NCBI RefSeq assembly: GCF_963674925.1
Contig: NZ_OY771649.1
Coordinates: forward strand, 620,001-684,000
Origin: an uncultured Draconibacterium sp.
GTDB taxonomy: Bacteria > Bacteroidota > Bacteroidia > Bacteroidales > Prolixibacteraceae
DNA: 64,000 bases
Reading direction: 5' to 3'
Shown here: piece by piece, positions 35,282 through 45,200 of the stretch
Numbering within the stretch: position 1 is the first letter of the stretch
How the letters are laid out: every line of letters begins with the position of its first letter
Program-made: the position numbers and the translations under genes
The notes under the pieces: generated by a model
Database searches by the model: none
Seen by the model: only the letters and a program-made list of their open reading frames with translations
What the model was told of the DNA's origin: nothing

Positions 35282-35383
35282 TTTTATAAATTTTAATACA
35301 GCTAAAATAACATTAATCTGATAGTAGTAAAATGACAGTTCGAAGAGTTAGCTAAGTTTTTTAAATTAGTAGAAACTTTAGGA

Positions 35384-36991
35384 ATGAATTTCACTTCACA
35401 AATAATACTCTTATTAGGCGGGCTGGCGTTGTTCCTTCATGGGATGAATGTAATGACTGATGGCTTAAAAGCCGCTGCAGGAAGCAAGATGAAAGTATTC
35501 TTGCAAGGAATGACGCGCAATCGCTGGACTTCGCTGGTGGCAGGAACCGGAATTACAGCAGTTATACAGTCATCGTCGGTAACCACTGTTTTGGCGGTGG
35601 GATTTGTTTCGGCAGGTTTAATCTCCTTTCAAAGCACACTTGGAATTATTCTTGGCGCCAATATTGGTACTACAATTACGGCACAAATCATTGCTTTTAA
35701 AATTACCAAAGCCTCGTGGATAATAATTGCTGTGGGATTCCTGGCCGGATTCTTATTTAAAAAGAAGATAATTAAAAATGCAGGTACAATTATATTGGGC
35801 CTTGGATTGATTTTTCTGGGAATGAGCGTAATGAGTGACGCAACTGCGCCATTGAAAAACTACGAACCATTTTTAGAGTTAATGGAGGGCCTCGATAATT
35901 ATATCTATGGAATACTAATCGGGGCGATATTTACGGCATTGGTGCAAAGCTCTTCGGCAACTACCGGAATTGTAATTATTATGGCTTCGCAGGGATTACT
36001 GGATATTCAGCCGGCCATTGCCATTATTATGGGAGCCAATATTGGAACTTGTGTTACTGCGATCCTGTCGGCGTTAGGGAAGCCGAAGGCTGCAATGCGA
36101 GTAGCTGTTTCGCATGTTCTTTTTAAGGTTCTTGGCGTATTAATTTGGTTTGCTTTTATTCCGCAACTGGCCCATTTGGTAGAAAATATTTCACCGGGCA
36201 GTGAGTCGCGACAAGTAGCGAATGCCCATACCATTTTTAATCTGGCCAATACTTTCTTATTTATATGGCTGGTAAAACCGATCTCAAAGCTGGTGGTTTG
36301 GTTGGTTCCTGACAAGAAAAAGAAAGAGGAAAGATTATTTCCGGAGTTGCACGATTTTTATTTACAAGATGTTAGTCTTGCTTTGGATTTATCGCAAAAT
36401 TACATCGCCAGGCTGGGCGAAAAGGTGCTTGAAATATTAAAAGCCGGCATTCCGATGGCTTTAACCGGAAAAGAAAATGAATTGGTTGCGTTGCGGAACA
36501 AAGATATGTTAATCGATAGGGGACATGCCGAAATTTTAACCTTCCTTCAGAATATACAAAGCCAGTCGATTAGTAAAAAGCAAAGCCATATTCTTGAGCG
36601 GCAGATAGAAGCTGTAAATGTATTGGAGTCGGCAGCCGACGTGGTTACTACATCGTTAGTTGAAGCCGCCGAGCACCGAATCGAAAAGGGATTTGATGTA
36701 AGTACTGATACAGTGCAACGGATAGCCGTCGTTCATAATATGGCACTTGAAGCTTTTGACACAGCTGTGCAATTTTACAGCGAAGATGATATTTTAACAG
36801 ATGATACGCTGGCAAAAGACCAGTTTAAACAAGGCCTTCAGGATGTTCGTTTATACCTAATCGACAGACTATCAGTAACTGCTGAAGACCGAATTGAAAT
36901 TTATCGTTTTGAATCGGAGGTATTGGAGGGAATAAGGCGAATACATGCTTTGGCAAGGCGGTTAAAAAGAAAGGCAGGATTATTATTTTAG
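35384..36991 (+). CDS. Na/Pi cotransporter family protein with PhoU-like domain
   Basis: 535 residues. The transport half has two inverted repeats, each with the diagnostic QSSS: VIQSSSVTTVLAVGF and VQSSSATTGIVIIM, plus two GANIGT motifs. After eight or so helices the C-terminal 200 residues are soluble, helical and PhoU-like (LERQIEAVNVLESAADVVTTSLVEAAEHRIEKG). It takes up phosphate with sodium, or controls phosphate flux. The gene stands alone between a divergent sulfatase and a convergent helicase gene. Confidence 0.93.
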   Translation: MNFTSQIILLLGGLALFLHGMNVMTDGLKAAAGSKMKVFLQGMTRNRWTSLVAGTGITAVIQSSSVTTVLAVGFVSAGLISFQSTLGIILGANIGTTITAQIIAFKITKASWIIIAVGFLAGFLFKKKIIKNAGTIILGLGLIFLGMSVMSDATAPLKNYEPFLELMEGLDNYIYGILIGAIFTALVQSSSATTGIVIIMASQGLLDIQPAIAIIMGANIGTCVTAILSALGKPKAAMRVAVSHVLFKVLGVLIWFAFIPQLAHLVENISPGSESRQVANAHTIFNLANTFLFIWLVKPISKLVVWLVPDKKKKEERLFPELHDFYLQDVSLALDLSQNYIARLGEKVLEILKAGIPMALTGKENELVALRNKDMLIDRGHAEILTFLQNIQSQSISKKQSHILERQIEAVNVLESAADVVTTSLVEAAEHRIEKGFDVSTDTVQRIAVVHNMALEAFDTAVQFYSEDDILTDDTLAKDQFKQGLQDVRLYLIDRLSVTAEDRIEIYRFESEVLEGIRRIHALARRLKRKAGLLF

Positions 36992-37080
36992 GCGGTTCTG
37001 CCAAAAGTTAAAAAGAGGCTTGCTCAGTTGAACATTTTTTTCATATTTATGCGCTGTTTTTGCACTTATTTTTTTGCATT

Positions 37081-39561
37081 TTATTTTCGTTTAACACCTC
37101 TTAATGGCTCAGCCTCAAGTGGGTTATCCGGCCAGTGGTGTTTCGGATATCGTGATTTCAATTCTTTTTTTACCTCGAAGTAGGTATTGGTCCAAAAGCT
37201 GTTCAAATCATCGGTAACCTGAACGGGTTTAAATCCTGGTGATAAAAGATGCAGTAGAATTTTTACGCTTCCATTGTTAACTGTCGGTGTTTCGAGTAAG
37301 CCGAATAGTTCCTGCAGACGAACCGCCAGAATCGGTGCTTCGCCTCCAGAGCCATACTTAAGTTTGATATTTGATCCACTTGGAACTTGTAAGCGCTCTG
37401 GAGCAAGTTTATTCAATAACTGCTGCAAATCGTAAGAAAGGTGATTTTGCAGTACTTTCTTAAGGTCGATTTTTTTCAGGTCTTCCGGCTTTTTTACATC
37501 AGCCAGGTAAGGTGAAAGCCATTCATAATTGGTTGCAAGAAGGTGGCTTGTACTTACATCCGGCCAATCAATATTGCTGTCCCATTGTCTCAGACTGATT
37601 ATACGGTTTTGCCATTGTTCTACATCCGGATTAAAATCGAGCAGCCAGGCACCTTCTTTTTTTATGGCATCAGAAATAGCCTTTATTTTCTGGTCGATAT
37701 TATAATCCTGCAACGGTTTTTGTTGAAGAATAATGCTGCCAATTCTTAATTCAGAAAAAGCGGAAAAACCACCTCTTTTTGTATCCCAACTGATGGATTC
37801 AACGGTTTTAACCATCGGAGCAAGATCACGAGGATTTAGTGGCGATGCCAGAAATATGCGGCCAACACCATCGCGGGCATTTACACTTGCGATCGACAGC
37901 CAATCTTCATGTGCAAGGTCGTCTTCGTGCCCGGCAGCAGCGATATTACCGTTAGCCAGTTTGAATTGGGCATTGTTACCAGGTGTGGCGTGAGCAATAC
38001 GTTCCGGATAAGCATAAGCCAGTAATAAACCGGTTTCAAATGGATCAATAGATGAATTGTCTTCATCAATATTGAGCATTTTCCGGTATTGCGCCGAAAT
38101 TTTGGCGATATGTTTCAGTCGCTTGTTTTTTAATGTTCCGGTGCGGTAACGGCGCAAAGCTTCAATTCGTAAATTTATATCGATTCCGGCATCGCGGTTT
38201 AGCGGATCGCGTTCTTCCAAAATAGCCGCAATATCACATGCCAGTGCTGTAAGATCTTCGTTTTGCGCCAAAAGTAACATATGTGCCAGTCGCGGATGAC
38301 AAGGCAGGCGATGGATCGCTTTACCATGTTTTGTAATTTTTCCGTCATCAACAGCATCCAATTGATCCAGCAATTCGTTGGCTTGCCTTACATGGCCTTT
38401 TGGTGGGGGAGTTAGCCAGGTTAGTTTATTGATATCATCAACACCCCATATGGCCATTTCAAGGGCAAGCGAAGCAAGGTCAGCTTCTTCTATTTCCGGT
38501 GTACGATGTTTATTCAAACGATGATGAGTTGCTTTTGTCCACATGCGGTAACAAATTCCGGGGCCAAGCCGGCCTGCACGTCCGGCTCTTTGGTCGGCGG
38601 AATCTAAAGTTATTTCCACCGTTTCGAGGCGCGACAAGCCAGTGTTTGGATTGAATTTGAGCGTTCGGCTAAATCCACAGTCAATCACAACTTTAACGCC
38701 TTCAATCGTCAGGCTGGTCTCGGCGATGGATGTAGCAAGTATAATTTTTCGTCGTCCTTCGCGGCTGGGCATTATCGCTGCAAACTGCTTTTGCGGCGAC
38801 AGCTGCCCGTAAAGCGGATGAACGGCAATTCCTTTGTGTTTACTTCGTATAATGGCTTCTGTATTTTTTATTTCTGCTTCGCCGGGCAGAAATACCAATA
38901 TGTCGCCATCGTGTTTTTCAACGGCTTTTGTTATTACACGACTGGTTAATTCAGGTAGAAGTTTTAGGTCGTTATCGCCTTCGTAATGTATCTCGACAGG
39001 ATACTGACGTCCTTCGCTAACCACCGACGGTGCGTTAAGCAACTGCGTTAGTTGCGGCATATTTAGCGTGGCCGACATGATCATGATTCGCAAATCAGGA
39101 CGTATAATCTGCTGAGCCTCGCGCGACAGCGCCAAAGCCACATCGGCAAAAAGACTTCGCTCGTGAAACTCATCAAAAATTACCATTCCGATACCTTCCA
39201 AGGCATTATCGCTTTGCAACATGCGGGTTAGGATTCCTTCAGTAACTACCTCCAGCTGCGTGGATTCACTAACACAATTGTCAAAACGAATGCGGTAACC
39301 AACACGTTTACCAACCTGCTCGCCTAAAAGTTCGGCCAGGCGGGTGGCAATTGTCCGGGCTGCCAGACGCCGCGGCTCAAGCATGATGATCTTTTGCCCA
39401 TTCAGCCAGCCTTCTTCAAGAAGCACAAGCGGAAGAACGGTACTTTTTCCGGCTCCGGGAGGTGCATGAACGATTAAAGTATTTTCCTTTTGCAGATGTT
39501 GTTTTACCTCGCCGATAACATCAACGATGGGTAAATTGGTAGTATGTGGATCGAAATTCAA
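37081..39561 (-). CDS. hrpB: ATP-dependent helicase HrpB
   Basis: About 826 residues. DEAH-type superfamily 2 motifs: APPGAGKSTVLPL, DEFHERS (DEFH variant), IMSATL, ATSIAETSLTIEGVK and QRAGRAGRLGPG. The HrpB-specific end is RYPKHHWPDNPLEAEPLRG. No ATG fits: a TTG at 39559-39561 gives a normal start (MNFDPHTTNLPIVDVI), while an in-frame TTG at 39582 would add seven residues. Its role in RNA or DNA metabolism is not well defined in any organism. exoA-like exonuclease III lies just upstream but is separated by a terminator. Confidence 0.93.
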   Translation of the reverse strand: MNFDPHTTNLPIVDVIGEVKQHLQKENTLIVHAPPGAGKSTVLPLVLLEEGWLNGQKIIMLEPRRLAARTIATRLAELLGEQVGKRVGYRIRFDNCVSESTQLEVVTEGILTRMLQSDNALEGIGMVIFDEFHERSLFADVALALSREAQQIIRPDLRIMIMSATLNMPQLTQLLNAPSVVSEGRQYPVEIHYEGDNDLKLLPELTSRVITKAVEKHDGDILVFLPGEAEIKNTEAIIRSKHKGIAVHPLYGQLSPQKQFAAIMPSREGRRKIILATSIAETSLTIEGVKVVIDCGFSRTLKFNPNTGLSRLETVEITLDSADQRAGRAGRLGPGICYRMWTKATHHRLNKHRTPEIEEADLASLALEMAIWGVDDINKLTWLTPPPKGHVRQANELLDQLDAVDDGKITKHGKAIHRLPCHPRLAHMLLLAQNEDLTALACDIAAILEERDPLNRDAGIDINLRIEALRRYRTGTLKNKRLKHIAKISAQYRKMLNIDEDNSSIDPFETGLLLAYAYPERIAHATPGNNAQFKLANGNIAAAGHEDDLAHEDWLSIASVNARDGVGRIFLASPLNPRDLAPMVKTVESISWDTKRGGFSAFSELRIGSIILQQKPLQDYNIDQKIKAISDAIKKEGAWLLDFNPDVEQWQNRIISLRQWDSNIDWPDVSTSHLLATNYEWLSPYLADVKKPEDLKKIDLKKVLQNHLSYDLQQLLNKLAPERLQVPSGSNIKLKYGSGGEAPILAVRLQELFGLLETPTVNNGSVKILLHLLSPGFKPVQVTDDLNSFWTNTYFEVKKELKSRYPKHHWPDNPLEAEPLRGVKRK

Positions 39562-39599
39562 TATATTCTGTTTAAAATGCAAAAGTAGATCGTTTTTAT

Positions 39600-39634
39600 A
39601 TAAAAACAGCGGGAGAACCTTAATTCACCCGCTG
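39600..39634 (-). terminator. Terminator of the exonuclease III gene
   Basis: CAGCGGG (39607-39613) pairs with CCCGCTG (39628-39634); on the minus strand a TTTTTA run follows. It lies 23 bp after the exonuclease stop. Confidence 0.75.
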
Positions 39635-39656
39635 AAACATTTATGATTGTTATTTA

Positions 39657-40424
39657 TTAACCGGTAATTTCAATGCCCACCGGACAATGGTCGGAACCCA
39701 TAACTTCGTTTAAAATATATGCTTTTTGTACTTGCGGAATAAAATTTTCAGAAACAAGGAAATAATCGATTCTCCAGCCTACGTTCTTGCCGCGCGCGCC
39801 GGCCCGGTAACTCCACCATGAATATTTATCGCTTACATCGGGGTAAAAATGGCGGAAAGTATCAACCAGCCCACCTTGCGTAAAGCGATCCATTCCGTCA
39901 ATCTCTTCCTGCATAAAGCCGGCCGATTTGTTGTAGTTTGGCTTTGGCCGTGCCAGATCGATAGGGCGGTGGGCTACGTTAAAATCGCCACATACGACAA
40001 CCGGCTTTGTTTTTTCAAGGTTTTTCAGGTAATTGAAAAATGCCAGGTCCCATTCCTGGCGGTATTCCAAACGTTTTAATTCGCTACCTGAGTTGGGCAC
40101 ATAAACATTAACCAAATAGAACTTTTCATATTCCAAACACAAAACGCGGCCTTCTGTATCGTGAATTTCAACTCCCATATCGCGGGAAACACTTACCGGT
40201 TCTGTCTTCGAAAGAATCGCTGTTCCTGAGTAACCTTTTTTTTCGGCCGAATTGGAATAAATATGGTAGCCAGCAACAGGCGCCAGCGTTTCGGCTACCT
40301 GATCATCTTGTGCTTTGGTTTCCTGCAGGCAAAGTATGTCGGCATCCAATTGGTTAAAATCCTCAAAAAAATTCTTCTTGGCAACGGCACGAATTCCGTT
40401 TACATTCCACGATATAAGCTTCAT
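39657..40424 (-). CDS. Exodeoxyribonuclease III (AP endonuclease)
   Basis: 255 residues of the exonuclease III/AP endonuclease family. Motifs in order: MKLISWNVNGIRAV, LQETKAQ (metal-binding Glu), NVYVPNSG, CGDFNVAHRPID, GWRIDYFLVSE and GSDHCPVGIEI with the catalytic His near the end. It cuts DNA at abasic sites in base-excision repair. Confidence 0.95.
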   Translation of the reverse strand: MKLISWNVNGIRAVAKKNFFEDFNQLDADILCLQETKAQDDQVAETLAPVAGYHIYSNSAEKKGYSGTAILSKTEPVSVSRDMGVEIHDTEGRVLCLEYEKFYLVNVYVPNSGSELKRLEYRQEWDLAFFNYLKNLEKTKPVVVCGDFNVAHRPIDLARPKPNYNKSAGFMQEEIDGMDRFTQGGLVDTFRHFYPDVSDKYSWWSYRAGARGKNVGWRIDYFLVSENFIPQVQKAYILNEVMGSDHCPVGIEITG

Positions 40425-40500
40425 ATCTTTTCTTTCAAATTAATATTTGCGGTTAAAATAGTAATTACAGTTAAATCGGGGAAGAGTTCAAAATAAAAAG

Positions 40501-40529
40501 CAATAAAAAACCCGGACGAAAGCCCGGGT
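40501..40529 (-). terminator. Terminator of the FadL-type porin gene
   Basis: ACCCGG (40510-40515) pairs with CCGGGT (40524-40529); on the minus strand TTTTTT follows. It lies about 50 bp after the porin stop. Confidence 0.75.
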
Positions 40530-40578
40530 CAGAAATTATACTATTTCTAAATTTTTGGAGTATGCTAAATTATATTCG

Positions 40579-41925
40579 TTAGAATGAGAAACCAAGTTCC
40601 AGTTCAAACTGATTCATCTCAAGTTCAATCATTTGGTTAGGAACCATGTTGCCCTGCATTGCCTCTGTTGGATCGAAATCCATTGGGTTGTAGCCTTTAG
40701 TGCTACCGTTCATGGCATAATTTATAGCCACATGAAGTTGATTTCCACTTTTCCCAACTTCTTTAGAAAGTCCTAATGCTAACTGTTTTTCAATTACACC
40801 AGGTGCAAGAATATTAAACATTACTTCTGATGAAGGGATTGGATTATCGCCAATTGAGAAACCTGCACGGAATTGCCATGTATCAACACCTGCGTAGTTA
40901 ACACCAACTTTGTATACCATAACATCTTCCCAGCCAAAGCCAGATCCATCGTCAGAACCCAGAGGAACGTGGTTTGGATTAGGTGTGTAAGTTCCGTCAG
41001 GATTTGGGAAAGCCGGCATTAGTTCGTTAAGGTTCATCGGGTTGGCAATAGATTTTACATCGCTGTACATAATCGACTTTACATCTCCCATAACGGTTAG
41101 ATCCTGAATTACTTCCCACGAAAAACCTACAGTCCAGCTTGATGGAATATCAAAATCACCCTGCTCGGCAAATAAACCAGCGTAGTCGTCAAACTCGCTC
41201 ATAAATACTTTCGACTGGTACATGGCACCGATAGCAAAATTATCAGTTAAGTGACCCATGTAACCAATTTTAAATCCGTATCCAAAACCGCTGTCAGTTC
41301 CATTTCCTGATAAAGCAGTCGGATCTGCAGAAAAACCGTATTCTCCGAAAGTACTCAAACCTTTAGCTTCAAAATATTGATAGGCCAAAACACCTGTTAC
41401 ACCAATACTGTGGCGTTCGCCCAATTTTACTGAGTAACTAACATTTCCAAAAATTTGAGCCAGGTTAACGCCCGTTGTTGTCACACTTTGATCTCCGAAT
41501 GTTTGAGTAGGATAATCAGTATTCATTCCTCCATTTCCAAATAATGCTGCAGAAATACTTGAGTTTTCGCCAAGCATCCAGTTGGCACCTGCCGATGGCA
41601 TTAGAAATAACTTGCTGTCGCTTTCAACTGTACCCGGCATTAAACCGAATGTACCTGGCATACCCGAAGGAGCTCCTGTTACAGTGTACTGTCTGTTCGG
41701 ATTAAAAAAGTTAAGTCCCAACTGGTATTCCGTTCCAAGGAATACATTTCCGGCAGGGTTGCCGTTAATTAGCGATCCCTGGTAAAATGCAATTCCGGCA
41801 CCGGCTAATCCTTTATTGACAGTGCCATAGCCAACACTAAAATAACCATCGGTTGCAAATGTTTGCGAAGAAATAAAAAGACCAGCCATTAGGACCAGCA
41901 AAGCCTTTAGTTTTAAGTGTTTCAT
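40579..41925 (-). CDS. FadL/OmpP1-type outer membrane transporter
   Basis: 448 residues with a signal peptide (LVLMAGLFISSQTFA) and strands alternating hydrophobic and polar residues, ending in a terminal Phe (LELGFSF) as outer membrane barrels do. The start of the mature protein (GYFSVGYGTVNKGLAGAGIAFYQGSLINGNPAGN) is the FadL plug signature with its NPA motif. It lets hydrophobic compounds such as fatty acids or aromatics across the outer membrane. Substrate not determinable. Confidence 0.9.
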   Translation of the reverse strand: MKHLKLKALLVLMAGLFISSQTFATDGYFSVGYGTVNKGLAGAGIAFYQGSLINGNPAGNVFLGTEYQLGLNFFNPNRQYTVTGAPSGMPGTFGLMPGTVESDSKLFLMPSAGANWMLGENSSISAALFGNGGMNTDYPTQTFGDQSVTTTGVNLAQIFGNVSYSVKLGERHSIGVTGVLAYQYFEAKGLSTFGEYGFSADPTALSGNGTDSGFGYGFKIGYMGHLTDNFAIGAMYQSKVFMSEFDDYAGLFAEQGDFDIPSSWTVGFSWEVIQDLTVMGDVKSIMYSDVKSIANPMNLNELMPAFPNPDGTYTPNPNHVPLGSDDGSGFGWEDVMVYKVGVNYAGVDTWQFRAGFSIGDNPIPSSEVMFNILAPGVIEKQLALGLSKEVGKSGNQLHVAINYAMNGSTKGYNPMDFDPTEAMQGNMVPNQMIELEMNQFELELGFSF

Positions 41926-42241
41926 TTGTAATAATTTTTTTGGTTTCGGTACAACAGAATCACGTTGTTAGTATTAATCAGTAAAAAATTAGATGATCAT
42001 ATGTTTATGATTGATTCGGTATACCTATTAATTTCATATAATAAACGCTCAAAGATATTCCTGAAATTATTTTACAATTAAGAAGTACCTATGATACATA
42101 TCATAAGGGTAACATTGACGGGAAAGTCACGTATATCGGATGAAAAGCAAACCTTTTACATTTTGTTACAATAAGTCGCCCTGGGGTTAACAAATCAATA
42201 AAGAATTGCTGTTTTAAGGTTAATTCGGAAATTTCATTCAA
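41926..42241. other. Divergent control region, no gene seen
   Basis: Between the divergent FadL-type gene and the large gene at 42295. No ORF is supported. It contains the palindrome at 42090-42105 and the promoter at 42242-42269. Confidence 0.55.
42090..42105. promoter_or_regulatory. FNR/CRP-like palindrome
   Basis: TATGATACATATCATA is a perfect inverted repeat with a two-base centre. The half-sites TGAT and ATCA with four bases between them fit the FNR-type pattern TTGAT-N4-ATCAA at the inner positions. It could serve either divergent gene. Confidence 0.4.
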
Positions 42242-42269
42242 TTGGTAAAACTTCAATTCTGTATTTTTG
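42242..42269 (+). promoter_or_regulatory. Promoter of the PPi-PEPCK-like gene
   Basis: TATTTTTG at 42262-42269 fits TAnnTTTG exactly; TTG at 42242-42244 stands 17 bases before it as a -33 element. The ATG follows 25 bases later. Confidence 0.55.
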
Positions 42270-42294
42270 TTTAAGGACTAGAAATATAATTATT

Positions 42295-45200
42295 ATGAGT
42301 AAAAATTCCGCTTCTTCTAAACAGACGAGAAGAGATCGCCGCGATATGATTCAATACATAAATCTGCAGTTGGCCTCCCTGGGGCAGCCAACGTTTAATG
42401 ATGATTCAGACTCGGGCACTAAATATGCCAATTCAAAATTTCAGGAATTAACCGAAGGCCTGGTAAGAAGTTTCCAGGAAAAATCGCGCTTATTAAGTGA
42501 GCACATGTCTCCGGCTGATGAACGAATTCAGCATTTTATCGATGATTACCTAAAAGAGCTTGAATTTAATAAGCCTTACCGTTTGCCGAATAATACCTTG
42601 GTGTTGAACCAGAAAAAAATGGCACGAGAGCTAAGCTTGCCACCAAACGGCAATGAGTTTAAAAGCGATTTACTGAGTTCGTACCGTTTAAAACAGGGTA
42701 TTTTGAACAATCCTGCCAAAGATAAACGAACAACACAGGGAACTTTCCACATTGTGCGTGGCGGACTTCCGGTACCTGCCGATAAAAAAGAAGTGCCGAA
42801 AATTACTTTCGCGCACCTGTTGCATACAGCTCTTAAACCAACTGATGAGTTAATGACTTTGCCATTTACTTCGGCACAGGATGAAAAAGCCAAAGTGATG
42901 GTGTCGTTGTTGTTGCGCCCGGTTGTTTGCCCTGAAGTGCCTGGTATTATTAGCGAAAAGAGCATGGAAGTACGTTTTTTTGCACCGGGAAGTTTGGTGA
43001 GTAACCTCGACTTTGTTGAAACTATTTTTGGAAACGCCGGCGACCCGAATCTGGCTGTAAACGATGCCGCATTGGATGTTGAGCACTGGACCGGCCACAC
43101 CGGATGTATAATTTTAGCACCACACCTTACTACGCTTAAGAAGAAAGATGTTGGTCTGCCACATTACGATGATGCTTCGGAGCGTCAGAAACGCGACGGC
43201 ATGTGCTGGAAAGACAAGAATGAGTTGTATAACGATGGTTCAGCCTTTAAACTTACCTGTCGCGATGAACGCGGGGTAGTGGTTACGATTATTGCGGATA
43301 ATTATTACGGTTATTCAAAAAAAGAGATAAAAACACAAATCAGCTATTCGGCCAACCTTTATGGTTTGGTAGAAGAAGAACATGCCGGTGGTGCCATTGC
43401 TTTCCCGCGTGGAAACATGAGCGACAGTGTTTTTGGAACCAATTTTACCAAAAAATTCGATCAGCCTTATTCGTTCGATGAAGCGAAAAAGTTATTGGGC
43501 AACCGAATTGAGGTACAGGAAGGAAACTACGCAATTGATAAAAAATATCCGGATGTGGTTTACATTCCTGAAAACGCAGATCTGGATGTGGAGAAAAGCG
43601 CTGTTAGCTGGAAATACAAAAACAAAGATTACAGCCTGAAACTTTCGCCAAGCAAGGTATACGTTCATCCTACCGGACATAAATTTCAGTTGGTAAAACA
43701 TCCAACACAAGCTATGTGGCGTATTATCGATACCGCACCGGAAGGAATGTTCTGCCATAAGCCAAGTACGGTTTCCGGAGGTGGAAAATCGGAGATCTCA
43801 AAATCAATGCAAAACGCCATTAAATACGGGTCGTTCTATATTGAAAACCTGGAGCAGGTTGAAAATATGGTGGATGAGATCATTAATAAAGATTATTCGA
43901 ACAGATGGAAAGAGGTGCGCCCCGATGCCGATCCATCGCGCTCGTTCCTGAGTAAAGAACGGACATTAGGTTCGGCTGTAAAATTGTTAACGCCATCTGA
44001 TCAATACAGCGACGAATACAATAAATTCTTACAAGACCTGCCTGATAATGTTCGTACACTTGCCTTTTTCGTAAAACGTCATTACCGTGGGAACGAAGAA
44101 AAAGGTTTAAAATGGCGCGAGTTGTTTAATGTAGAAATAGTAAATGGCCGCCCGGGAAATGTATTACGTTACAAACACAACCCAATTGCCGCCAGTTATG
44201 TGCGTATTGGATTTAACGAAGAAGGACGCTGGTATTTGCATAAACTACGTTCGGATTTTGTTCCGTCGATGAAAATCCAAACCGAGGATGATATTTCGGC
44301 AACTATTACAGTGCCGTCAAACCGTTTGAAGGATTTGAATAAGGAATATAATAATCCGAGTGTAAAACTGGTTGCCAATTGCGAGAGCTACTTGTTCCAG
44401 CGCCCCGATGAAGCCGTAATCAGAGGTTACGATAAAGAGGCCGAAAAGGAAATTGTGGATAATAACACCTTCCTGACCAATTACGAGCCGCTAACCCGCG
44501 AGAATGCTATAGAACTGATTGAAGATGCCATTAGTTTTGAGAAATATACCAAACCGGTAAAAAACTTTATCACGGAAGTGGCTGAAAGCGATAGCGATAA
44601 ATACTTCGTTACACCTTCGCATCCGCGAATTGTAGACGGCGAACCAACAAAGAACCCTCGTTATTTGCAACGCAATATTTTTAAAGAAGAAACACAGGAT
44701 GCCTACCTCGGTGAAATTGGTGTACGCTTGTACCGCAAAATAAAAGACAAAGATCCGGTGGTTTGGCCTGTAAACGCCGTATTGCCCGGACGAAGGAACA
44801 ATCCTTCGGATAAAAAAGCAGGAATTCGCCCACTGGCCGTTTATAATCCAATTCATTATCAGGAGTTGCCTGAATTGTTTATGGATTTTGTTGCAAGTAT
44901 TACCGGAAAGTCGCCATCAACAACCGGTGCCGGCTTGGAAGGTGCGCTAACCAAAGGGCCTTTCAACATGCTGGTACCAACCACCGACCTGAATAACGCT
45001 CTGTTGTCGTATATTCTTACCGAATACCAGGGATTTAGTTCGGCAGCAGGTTATATTGGATCGGAAAATCGATTCGACCACGATATCAGTATTCTTATTC
45101 CTGAAATCTGGGCGCGTTTGGTTCCTGAGGATCGTGATCCTAAAAAGCTGATTGAAAATGGTTGTTTGGAGAAACTGGAGGACTTTGAATACAATGGTCA

